Shown here in pieces: positions 1-11,122 of a stretch of 64,000 nucleotides of DNA. This stretch comes from Sipunculus nudus (taxonomy: Eukaryota; Annelida; Sipuncula; Golfingiida; Sipunculidae), in the NCBI GenBank assembly GCA_026874595.1, contig CM049310.1:23042058-23106057 (forward strand), written 5' to 3'. Below the pieces are notes generated by a model, which ran no database searches, had not been told where the DNA came from, and saw only the letters and a list, made by a program, of their open reading frames with translations. Positions within the stretch are counted from its first letter, which is position 1. The number at the start of each line of letters is the position of its first letter. Both the position numbers and the translations under genes were made by a program.

Positions 1-1478
1 TAAAACCGCCCCGCCTAAAACAGGTTTTAGGCACCAAAAGTGCCCAAAACCTATATTTGTTTACATTTTTTACTTAAAGATCTGTAAAACTACCATACTG
101 GCTGGGGTGAAGCAGTCACAAGGCTTTGCTGGGCTTCTGGAAGCTATCAAGTATTAGTAATGCATGATTTCCTGTTGGCTGGTACCATGCAGTCTTCAAA
201 GTGCCTGTATAGGTGTCTGAACATGAGACCATGTTTGTGTGGCACATAGTTTTATTGGCCAAGGTAATGACATTATCAGGACCTTTTGGGTTTCCTGATG
301 AGTGCCCAGCTACCTTCAATGATGTAATACAGCCTCCAGTTTGCCCTTGTAAGACAGGGTATCACTATCAGAGGGGAGGACTACTTGATTAGACAAGTTA
401 ATTACAATTTATCAGGGTGATGGGGTCATAAGACCCAATGGTCATAAGTCCTACTGCTGTGTCCTAGTAGATGTTCATGTCAACTTTCATACATGACTAG
501 GAGGATGCAATCAAAGCCCTTGCCCTGAAGACTGTTCTTGAGCAAACATTTTACTGAGTGATGCAGTCAGTGCCCCTCAGGCCTTCAGGTTTAACACAGC
601 CCCTGAGTAATTTTGAATATTCTGTGGTTTGCAACATATTCATTGCAAAATATTTTCACATTTTCAGTTTTATACTAATTACAGTATTTAATGAGGGTTC
701 CATTTTCACAATCTCATCATACAATTAACAGAGTATATCCATCATTATATAGAAGATAAGTATGTGCACAAAATCTTAAAACTTGACAAGGGATGACCTA
801 GCTAAGGGAATAAACAAATAGTGGAAATTCTTGTTCATTATCAGATAATGTAAAGGATATTATCATATTTTTAGTTTTATGGCTAGCATAAAAGATATGT
901 AATAATTTATAAATCCAATCCAGTGCTTTTTGCCATTGAAGCTACAGGCATACAATATATACATGTTATGTTAGTGAAGCTACAGTATAAAGAACAATTC
1001 ATCAGTGTAAATGGAACAACATTTTAAATCCAGGAAAACTTCTTTTCCATTTATCACAAAATTTAATCCCTTGTGATCAAAAAGCCAATAAAAGTATCTG
1101 GTTATAAGCTTAAAGTAAGAGCATTCTTTTATAAATTGGCAGTAATGGAGGTAGGAGAGTCGGAGAACTGTGTTTCATAAGGAAATCCCTGAAGTAGTGT
1201 TGAATTCATTTGTTGCTTTTTTTTTGTGTCATGGTTTAATTTGTTTAGTTTGAATAAAGTGATCCTCAATTTTAATTTGTTGAGCATATTTCCTTAATGC
1301 ATTTAGATGTTTAACAATAAAACATAGTTAAACTAAAAGTCATAGGTAAGGGTAAATAAGGTTTTAGGCAGTTAAAGGCAGTTTTAGGCAGGTTATAACC
1401 TATTTTAGGCAGTTAAAGGCATGTTTTAGGCTCTGCCCTGCCGAAAACAGGTTTTGGGCAGCCTAAAACCCAACCCTG
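1..1478. mobile_element. hAT-like element, left end outside the window
   Basis: This is the right 1478 bp of the element that is complete at 9592-11122. It ends in CCCAACCCTG and is followed by GAAATAAG (1479-1486), the same 8-mer that flanks both ends of copy 2. The 3' part carries many short GTTTTAGGC / GCCTAAAAC repeats in both orientations. No transposase frame is seen, so it is probably non-autonomous. Confidence 0.75.
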
Positions 1479-3095
1479 GAAATAAGTAGGTACATACACT
1501 GTGCTAAAATCAATGTAGGTGGCGACACCAGTCTTGTTTATGAGATGGCCATCAAAGATGATACTACAGCACTGAATGAACTCTTGACCTGTACCTGGCT
1601 GTACTGAGTAAACTCTAGACCTGTTGAATAATATGTTACAGATGGCAGTCTGCCAAAGCTATAAACAGATCCAGAATGAATCTTTGCCATATTGCCTAAT
1701 TTGTTCATACATACTGCGGACTTAATGTGGCTACAATGCTTTTTTTAAGCTGCATATTCATAAGATTTTTTAACAAATGTTTAGAATAATAACAGACGCC
1801 TATTAAAAACAAAATCAGAATACAGATATATCTTACATGTAAGCTGGAGTTGGACACCAATTATTTATGTCGCCTGTACAGCTTTGCTTATATACCAAAA
1901 GAGCTTGGTTTGTTAACACAATAAATGTACTAGCTTTGTAAAACAAAGTATCTCAAAAACCTTTCATTGTCAAAGGTACAATAATGATATAAAATAATTT
2001 TAGTAAACTCAAACAAAGGCAACTTAGGAATAATGTTCATCCAGTGTTACATATGCTTAAACAACATCTTTTGCAGCACTCAGTGTGAAATTGGCTTACT
2101 TATGGCCACAAGACCAACTTCAGCTTTCTGTGACTCTACCAAAATCAATTAACCCAATCCATTCTTATACAACTGATAGAACCCCACCCTAGGATAATTC
2201 TCATGAAAAATTAAAACCATTCAGCATTATGGTTTTAACATAAAACATTTTTAAAGCTGAAAGCGGCTAAAATTATGAGTTTTTCTTGCCCATAAAAAAC
2301 AGGTCAATGTGCCACAAAAACCACAATTCCAAATATGGGTCATGTGACCAACATTTACATTAAACTTAGTGATGGTAGCTCCTGTCATTTCTGTTATTGT
2401 TATGTTAGTGTGTTTACTTGGCCAAATGACAAAGTTCAAATTCCTGCAACTTGGCCAAAATTCATTTAACCTAAACCATTTGAACACACTTAAGAAAGCT
2501 TATCTCTGGGATCATTTCTGTGAAATATTAAACAATTTGGCTATATGTTTCTGAGAAGATTTTCAAAAGTTTCCAAGCATTTTCACAATATAATGTAAGG
2601 CTAAGCAGGTGGTGCCACAAAATACTTAATCCCACATTTGATGTGTGACTGACTTTTGCGTAAAATTTTGGGATGATAGCTCCCGCTATTCTTGAGCAAT
2701 CATGGGTTAACGTACTGATGACCAATAACCCCAGGACAGAAAAGGTCAATGCAGATGGCGCCACCAAGACCTCAATTTCAAATATGACTCATGTGACCAT
2801 CATTGGCATAAACATTGGTGATACTGTTTTTTAAATAGTATGGGTTAACATACGAACGACAGATGATTACACTTCCCACACTAATTAACTGTTAACAGTA
2901 GTCACAGTAAAAAGGCATCAGTATAGTTTTGACAATATTTTATTTTTTGGGTCTCCTTACTAAAAAGCATATAAAAATTTGCTGCAATGATTTTTATTCT
3001 ATATTTCAGGCATATGCTTTCCAGGGAATGAATGCACATTTCCCCAATATGTTCCAGCACCAAACCAGGCAAATATTATCTGTTTAGATATTACC

Positions 3096-3325
3096 CACAG
3101 GTGCTTGAATTCCTATCTAAAATAAAGATGTTATTATAAATAGGGATTCAAGTTCCTGTGATATATATATATACAGAAAAGATAGAGGGAGAGTGAAAGT
3201 GGGTAACAAAAATGGTGCTTGAATTCCTATCTAAAATAAAGATGTTATTATAAATAGGGATTCAAGTTCCTGTGATATATATATACAGAAAAGATAGAGG
3301 GAGAGTGAAAGTGGGTAACAAAAAT
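3096..3325. repeat. Two tandem copies of a ~112-bp unit holding a 65-bp TIR mini-element
   Basis: The segment 3096-3160 begins CACAGGTGCTTGAATTCC and ends GGATTCAAGTTCCTGTG, so it folds into a hairpin. A second copy starts at about 3211, and each is followed by the same TA-run plus GAAAAGATAGAGGGAGAG. The termini resemble those of the 9.14-kb unit (CACAGGCGCTTGAATCCC) and of the MITE at 24712. The same pair recurs at 12740-12969 in the duplicated block. Confidence 0.7.
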
Positions 3326-4219
3326 GAAATGTAAAAAAAAAAATCTCCTGTCACCTTGAAATTTTGTTGTTTCTCTTGAGCAATCCTAGGACCTCCCTGG
3401 ATGTTAAGTATTGTTTTTTAGGTCCAACAGTTATGATCTGTGCCCTGCTAACAGCCAGCTGGACAGAAGGACAGAGGGCCCAGGGCAAAATGGCTTCCAG
3501 AAACTGTTTACAGAGCAGTTAAGTAATCTGAGTAGTCTGGAGCACTGAACCCTCCACAGTGAAACCTTTATATATTTCTTAAATTAAAACTTATTAGGTA
3601 TAACATTGTCACATTTAATGTTCCATGTATATACTTGTACCTTACACAGGTTATCAATTTCTTAAGATTTCCACTGATTGTTTTCTTTGCAGAAAGGGAT
3701 ACTTGTACACTGCAGGTGTATATTCACATCATTTATTCAAATTATGCATAATTATTCATACTACTTGTACTTTACATATGTAATGAAAGCATTCAATGAA
3801 TGAAAACACTATGGAGCTCTTTAAATACTTGACATGCTTATAACTTACTTCATAATAGTCCTTTCACATGGTGTGTAATAATCAAGCCGAACACAACATG
3901 TTATTTTATCACATGCTTTATCATTTATTCTCAGACTCATGGGTAATCGCACTGTAAATCAAACTGTGCAAACAGAGCCTCCTCTTTCACTGCCCATTCT
4001 GCCATTTGTGAGCAGGCAGTCATTTGATAACAAGCCCTTAGGTTTTCTGTCTGGGACATTCCAAGCTAAGGGCACTATGTATGCCATGGTAGCGATTCAG
4101 CCCCTTGTCTCGGCCTTAATCACTTTTAAAGTTAATTTACATTTACAACATACAAATGGTACTGATAAGCCCTGTACATAAGCCCACACATAATCCATCC
4201 TAAGATAATGCTATATTTT

Positions 4220-4490
4220 CCGGTTCATTTCAGTCATAACCGAAAACACCCAGCTCTTCATGTCAGCAACAAACCGTGACCTTCACGTAGGGGCCTAATT
4301 GCCGTTTGCTTTGTTGTTAGGTTGACTTGGTGGTGGTGGTGTGCATGATTCTTTAACCTCGCTGTTCCACACAAGTGCAAGCTGGCAAAACAGTACCTCG
4401 CGTGTACGTCAGAACCAAGCCTCTCTTGTATAATGACCTAGACATCTCTAGTAAAAAAACAAGGTATCTTAACGCACATAACCTGATAGT

Positions 4491-4522
<32 letters not shown>

Positions 4523-5153
4523 AAGCCAGCATCATAGAAAAAAATGTTTTAATGTATGCTATTTATTTCTTCGCAGTGGATATTTGATAGGCTGGTTTCC
4601 TCGCTTATGGATCAGTGACACCATATGGTAATTATGGTTACAGGCCTGTGCCGCATTTTTTTAAATTGGTTTAAGTTGTATTCAAATCATATGAATGAGG
4701 CTGAATGTTCGGGTAAAGTCACCCATAACTCAGACCTGTCGATTTACTGTTTGTTGAAAATTTTACGCGTACTGATGTAATTTGCATGTATCTGCTGGAT
4801 GCAATACAAAGTATATATTATCCCATATGATCTATTTCGTCCTGTATATATGAAAGACTGCATTGCATAGGGCCATTCCCCGAACCATATAACCCAACAA
4901 ATGGCATATTGTAATTATTTATATTCTATTAAAAAGATAATTCAAACGATCCATTTCAGACAAAGTAGTTGGAAACTGATAATAAAACATTTCGAGTATG
5001 TCTTAAACCATCTGAGCACTGGTCATGTGTGATTTTCTTTATTGCATCTTTATAGGCTAAATGTAACTCGATAAAACATACTATAGTAATATATGAGTAA
5101 TATATATTCTATTTTCTGCTGTTCATATACTAGTATGTCCTTTATAATAATTG

Positions 5154-5245
<92 letters not shown>

Positions 5246-5391
5246 ATGGGCAAATGGCAAATCTTATCCAGAAGAATCGAAACAGATCGTGTTATCCTAT
5301 TGTAACATGCTCTAAACGAACATCTCTATTATAGGATGGTTACAAGATATCATTGTGATTAAAGCTCAGGGTACAGCTGGTTCCGCCATGG
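4220..5391. other. Stretch between the duplicated block and the 9.14-kb unit, no gene seen
   Basis: It is AT-rich, with a CA/TA microsatellite at about 4490-4520 and the (TA)n run at 5155-5243. Open frames here are short and low-complexity. I see no coding or RNA gene. Confidence 0.6.
5155..5243. repeat. (TA)n microsatellite, about 89 bp
   Basis: Uninterrupted TA dinucleotides. Frames reading alternating Tyr-Ile through it are not genes. Confidence 0.97.
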
Positions 5392-5601
5392 GTCACGACA
5401 CAGGCGCTTGAATCCCTATTTGTAATAAAGTCTTCATATCCTTAGTGTTCTTAAAAATACTACGAATAATCAGTTCAAAAGAACCAATAAAAAAACGGTC
5501 ATACCATACTATCTATTATATTATGACTCAAGGTAGGTAACTCGGCAAAAACACTTTCGAGCGATAATAAGGCAAGTTACGTTCTCGACCCGCTTATACT
5601 C

Positions 5602-7778
5602 GGCAATAAATAAAACTCGGAAGTCGGAAGCCTTCGGAAGTCGGAAGCCGTTTTAATTTTTAGTATAATGTTAAAAATAACGATCATACCAACACTTTTT
5701 CGTGTTAAAATGTAAGATATAGACCCCCTTTGCAAAACCAGGAAGTTGCACAAACTTATATTCCCATATATGAAAATTAAAGCATTTTTAATGCGTCGGA
5801 AGCCTCTCGGAAGTCATCCTGAGGTGTCAGATGATGCTCAAAATGCATAAAACTCGGAAGTCAAGACCATAGCACCAACCGACAATGACACAGAAAAAGT
5901 CTTGCATAATTCCAGATTTTGATTAAAGTGATATTTATGTATTGGATAAAATCATAATGTATATTACTAATTAAACATAGTGATATATAAAATATATAAA
6001 AAAATAAATGTTGAAATATACATTCAAATGTAATACATTATATATCATATCGTGACGTAATATTTTAATATGGAATGTTATTTTTTATAAATAAAATATA
6101 AAAGCATTTTAAATTTCGTAATTTTATCAAAATGGTGTAATATTTCTTTTAGAATAGAATATTATATCATATAAAAAAATAAGTATAACTTAATATTTAT
6201 TTGTATTATAATAATTTTACATATATAATACTATTCAAATATTTGATAAAATACATAAATTTTTATATTAATGTAAAAAAGTATCAAACTGTCGCAGCCT
6301 TGCAGAAACTGGTAAAACCGTAAGAAAAGTCCATTCAGTTTTGTAATAATAAAACTAATTTATTTTATCCATTAGGGTGCTATATACAATATAAATGAAA
6401 CTAAATTTTATCCATGCATTAGGATGCTTTATATGGAACGCATATAACTCTCCAAGGCTTGCTGAATACTAATCACCCAACGTATCAGGAAACATTTTTA
6501 GAACATTGCACAGACAATTTGCAGAAAACATTATAAAAACACTTCCAAAATATTTCGAAAATTTAAAAATATGTAAAACTACATATAACTATGAAATATT
6601 TAAAAAAAAGGCATGTGATGTTGCAAAAACATTGATATAAATTATAACAGTATCTTTATATTTTAATTTTAGCTTAAAATAATTTATGTAGGAAGGATAT
6701 TACATTATTATATGATTCCATAGAACATTTTTTTTTAATTTTACACTTTAAAGCCACATTCTTTTTGGAAACATTTTAAGAACAGCTTCATAAAATGTTT
6801 ATGCTAACTAAAGATCAGGCAATAAGAACAAGGAAACGCGTGTGCCTTTAAGGTAACGTAATGAAATATTACATAAATTGTAATCAGTTACAAACTTATA
6901 GGAGGAATCGCCACCTAAAATCTTTTCTGCCATTTGTTATCCATTTTATTTGTTAGAATAACTCGCTAGGTGGAGGGGATAAATTATCACATAAATGAAT
7001 GGATATATTAATACTCATATTATATACAATTTAATAATTTCATATATTAATTTATATTGACTTATATAACTTTGTCTTACTTAATTTAGGAATATTGATT
7101 ATTTTGTATTTTTATAATATATGATATTTTATCATATAATATAATTTAATATCAAATTATATCGCTGTTGAATGAATATATAATTATATCGTCATCTATA
7201 TATGTTATTTAACACATTGTGTATACATTTTAATATACTTGTTATTATGTAATTATATTTTGCATCATGTATGTATTTGTTCAATGAAAAAAATAGAGAA
7301 TACCGTTTTGTATTATAATGGGTTTTTTATTTGTTATTATAGTATTTTATATTCATATTTTACATTTCAATATCAATTTATATATTATTTTTTTATTTAT
7401 ATACATTTTGATTTTGTTCAAATACATATATAAATATTACCTAAATAAATATCTGGGTTGATGCAAGACCCTTTTTGTGTCGTTGTCGGTTGGTGTAATG
7501 TGCATGGCTTGACTTCCGAGTTTTATGCATTTTGAGCACCATCTGTCACTTCAGAATGACTTCCGAGAGGCTTCCGACGCATTAATTATGCTTTACTTTT
7601 CATATATGTTAATATATATCTTTGAAACTTTCTGGTATGAAAAAGGGTGTCTATATCTTCCGTTTTAACACAAAAACTTGTCGACTTGTTCGTTATTTTT
7701 AAAATTATAATAAAAAATAAAACGGCTTCCGACTTCCGAAGGCTTCCGACTTCCGACTTCCGAGTTTTATTTATTGCC
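5602..7778. mobile_element. MULE-like non-autonomous element with ~306-bp TIRs and 9-bp TSD
   Basis: Inverted arms at 5602-5907 and 7459-7778 share segments such as ACTCGGAAGTCGGAAGCC, the GCGTCGGAAGCCTC region and the GACAACGACAC-type inner ends. The termini are GGCAATAAATAAAACTCGG and its inverse. CTTATACTC flanks both ends (5593-5601 and 7779-7787). Long TIRs with a 9-bp duplication are typical of Mutator-like elements, so that is my class call. The ~1.55-kb interior is extremely AT-rich, with no transposase. The insertion sits in the 9.14-kb unit and splits a possible coding exon there. Confidence 0.75.
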
Positions 7779-7787
7779 CTTATACTC

Positions 7788-8011
7788 GCTTTATCTTCTT
7801 TTTCTGCGTAATCCATATGACCGTTCAATACTCCGGGAGTTACAGAATCAAATCCATCCAATATCCATTGTTTACAACCATCAATACAAGCTACCAGGAT
7901 AACGTTTTGCAGTGATGTCTGAATTTCGACGTCGTCCATTCCAAACGATGGTGGAAGCGGCATTGGTTGACAGGTAAGTGATCCGCAGTGGTATGACCTT
8001 ACGTGACCCAT
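7788..8011 (-). pseudogene. Possible last coding exon of the host transposon gene, split by the MULE-like insertion
   Basis: On the - strand an open frame reads PPSFGMDDVEIQTSLQNV and continues to AEKEDKASI, where the MULE-like element interrupts it. If the insertion and one TSD copy are ignored, the frame runs five more codons to a stop. The composition looks protein-like, unlike the AT-rich surroundings, but I do not recognise a family. A + strand reading is also possible, because ACAG-GTAAGT around 7970-7976 looks like a splice donor. It may belong to the same gene as the P-loop exon at 13898-14011. Confidence 0.3.
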
Positions 8012-8850
8012 CTTGCGATTGGTTGAAAATGTTGTACAAATAAATGTTTACATTTAACACAAACAGCACAAACAAAATAATTAAATCACATATAGGGTTA
8101 AGATGAACATTCGAGGGATTTATTGCTAAAATAATCAACAAAGTTGAAATATAAACATTTATCTGACTAAAGACAAAAACGTAAACAAAGGCACATGGTG
8201 CAAAAAACCGTTGTTATATTTTAAAGCGCCTGTGATAGAACACACTCAGTTTGAAGAAAAAGGTCGATTTAGGCGAAATATTCTCTGAAGAATTCTCTTG
8301 TGCTGGTACAGAAATATTGTCATGGTAAATATCTAATGAGAAAAATCCTTATATACAGTTGTCATGTCCATTATTTATTCCAACAGCTATTTTTTCTGTC
8401 ACATTCTTCAATAACGTATGGAAGGATTGTACTTGTACAAGTGCTTGAATAATATTGTTCCTAACTGATAACATTACATTAGAATACATAAAAAATGGTT
8501 CCCATATCATGAAAGACTTCCAATGTTGCTTACAGTGGTAAACAGGCAGAATATCCTAAAAAATCAATGTTTAAATCACAGTTCACATATATTTATTTAA
8601 AACATATATATAAGAGTAATCAGTGTAATTTAAACTGGTTTAAAAAAGCAATAAGTATTGTACTAGTACTTTCTCCTTTTTTCCAGTGAAGGTTTTATTG
8701 AACCGATAAAATTATTTGTCTGGACAAATGCATAAAAACCATAACACTTAGTTCTAGTTGAGATAATTAAGAGAAATTAATATGACACCTTGTTTTATTT
8801 ATTTTAAATGTGCTAGTGAAGTTTACTTACAATAAAATGTAAAATTTAGC

Positions 8851-9590
8851 ACCCAGCTACTAAACTTGGATGGAACACGCATGCAATCAAAACCTGATCC
8901 TCATCACAACATTAATTACAAATATAATTAAACAATACTGATTAATTATATTGACTTTGAACATAGATTCTGTTCAACAATACACAACATGGAATATACT
9001 TGTTAAACTACCATAATGAATTAAACTTTACTAGCATGATTCAAACAGTTCCAGGCTGAAAAAATTGGGATGAAATACATGCTATCAAAACCTGATCGAT
9101 CCTCATCACAACATTAATTACAAATATAATTAAACAATACTGATTAATTATATTGACTTTGAACATAGATTCTGTTCAACAATACAAAACATGGTATATT
9201 AGTCAACCTACCATAATGAATATATCTTTACTGACAATTTTAATGATTTCAGGCTGACTAAATTGGGATGAAATACATGCTATCAAAACCTGACTCTCAT
9301 CACAGCATTAAATACAAATATAATTAAATAAAACAGATTAATTATATTGACTTGGAACATAGAATTTGTTCTGCTTACAAAACATGTAATATATATGTCA
9401 ACCTACCATAATGAATTAAAATTTACTGAATTAATTTACATTAATTCAGGGTGATATATCAAATCCCTCCTGTGAAATAAGCAGGCACATACTCTGAGCA
9501 AAATATTTTCTAAGTGCATGGTGCCACTATTCTTGTATATTAGATATGCACAGTTTCAGGCTGATAAATAAAATCCAGTCTGAGAAATAA
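8851..9590. repeat. Tandem array, ~198-bp period, about 3.5 units
   Basis: The phrase CTATCAAAACCTGA (first copy slightly different) recurs at about 8887, 9085 and 9283. CTACCATAATGAATTA recurs at about 9009, 9208 and 9404. Both give spacings of 196-199 bp. Units are AT-rich and diverge toward the right. The hAT-like element at 9592 inserted into the last unit. No coding potential. Confidence 0.85.
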
Positions 9591-9591
9591 G

Positions 9592-11122
9592 CAGGGTTGG
9601 CAAGTTTTAGGCATGAAGGTTTTAACCATAGGTTATAACCTGGTTAAAACCGCCCCGCCTAAAACAGGTTTTAGGCACCAAAAGTGCCCAAAACCTATAT
9701 TTGTTTACATTTTTTACTTAAAGATCTGTAAAACTACCATACTGGCTGGGGTGAAGCAGTCACAAGGCTTTGCTGGGCTTCTGGAAGCTATCAAGTATTA
9801 GTAATGCATGATTTCCTGTTGGCTGGTACCATGCAGTCTTCAAAGTGCCTGTATAGGTGTCTGAACATGAGACCATGTTTGTGTGGCACATAGTTTTATT
9901 GGCCAAGGTAATGACATTATCAGGACCTTTTGGGTTTCCTGATGAGTGCCCAGCTACCTTCAATGATGTAATACAGCCTCCAGTTTGCCCTTGTAAGACA
10001 GGGTATCACTATCAGAGGGGAGGACTACTTGATTAGACAAGTTAATTACAATTTATCAGGGTGATGGGGTCATAAGACCCAATGGTCATAAGTCCTACTG
10101 CTGTGTCCTAGTAGATGTTCATGTCAACTTTCATACATGACTAGGAGGATGCAATCAAAGCCCTTGCCCTGAAGACTGTTCTTGAGCAAACATTTTACTG
10201 AGTGATGCAGTCAGTGCCCCTCAGGCCTTCAGGTTTAACACAGCCCCTGAGTAATTTTGAATATTCTGTGGTTTGCAACATATTCATTGCAAAATATTTT
10301 CACATTTTCAGTTTTATACTAATTACAGTATTTAATGAGGGTTCCATTTTCACAATCTCATCATACAATTAACAGAGTATATCCATCATTATATAGAAGA
10401 TAAGTATGTGCACAAAATCTTAAAACTTGACAAGGGATGACCTAGCTAAGGGAATAAACAAATAGTGGAAATTCTTGTTCATTATCAGATAATGTAAAGG
10501 ATATTATCATATTTTTAGTTTTATGGCTAGCATAAAAGATATGTAATAATTTATAAATCCAATCCAGTGCTTTTTGCCATTGAAGCTACAGGCATACAAT
10601 ATATACATGTTATGTTAGTGAAGCTACAGTATAAAGAACAATTCATCAGTGTAAATGGAACAACATTTTAAATCCAGGAAAACTTCTTTTCCATTTATCA
10701 CAAAATTTAATCCCTTGTGATCAAAAAGCCAATAAAAGTATCTGGTTATAAGCTTAAAGTAAGAGCATTCTTTTATAAATTGGCAGTAATGGAGGTAGGA
10801 GAGTCGGAGAACTGTGTTTCATAAGGAAATCCCTGAAGTAGTGTTGAATTCATTTGTTGCTTTTTTTTTGTGTCATGGTTTAATTTGTTTAGTTTGAATA
10901 AAGTGATCCTCAATTTTAATTTGTTGAGCATATTTCCTTAATGCATTTAGATGTTTAACAATAAAACATAGTTAAACTAAAAGTCATAGGTAAGGGTAAA
11001 TAAGGTTTTAGGCAGTTAAAGGCAGTTTTAGGCAGGTTATAACCTATTTTAGGCAGTTAAAGGCATGTTTTAGGCTCTGCCCTGCCGAAAACAGGTTTTG
11101 GGCAGCCTAAAACCCAACCCTG
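9592..11122. mobile_element. Complete non-autonomous hAT-like element, 1531 bp, 8-bp TSD
   Basis: The left end is CAGGGTTGGCAAGTTTTAGG and the right end is CCTAAAACCCAACCCTG, an imperfect inverted repeat. The 8-mer GAAATAAG flanks both ends (9584-9591 and 11123-11130). CAG...CTG termini with 8-bp TSDs are the hAT signature. Both subterminal regions are crowded with GTTTTAGGC and GGTTATAACC motifs, likely transposase-binding-type repeats. No transposase frame is visible. Confidence 0.85.

Larger units (their letters stand above)
1..4219. repeat. Copy 1 of a 4.2-kb duplicated block, cut by the window start
   Basis: Every stretch I compared is identical to 9645-13863 at a constant offset of 9644 bp, including the lengths of A- and TA-runs. 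Identity stops between 4219 and 4220 (copy 2: 13863/13864). The block contains the right part of a hAT-like element (to 1478), old mollusc-type repeats (about 2100-2880) and two tandem 65-bp mini-hairpins (3096-3325). Either a very recent duplication or an assembly artefact would explain the identity. No convincing gene is present; the open frames in it also occur in copy 2 and match no family I know. Confidence 0.93.

Noticed and set aside
5093-5305. Tyr-Ile repeat frames here and at 21746, 34130, 18464
   Set aside because: They are translations of (TA)n microsatellites.
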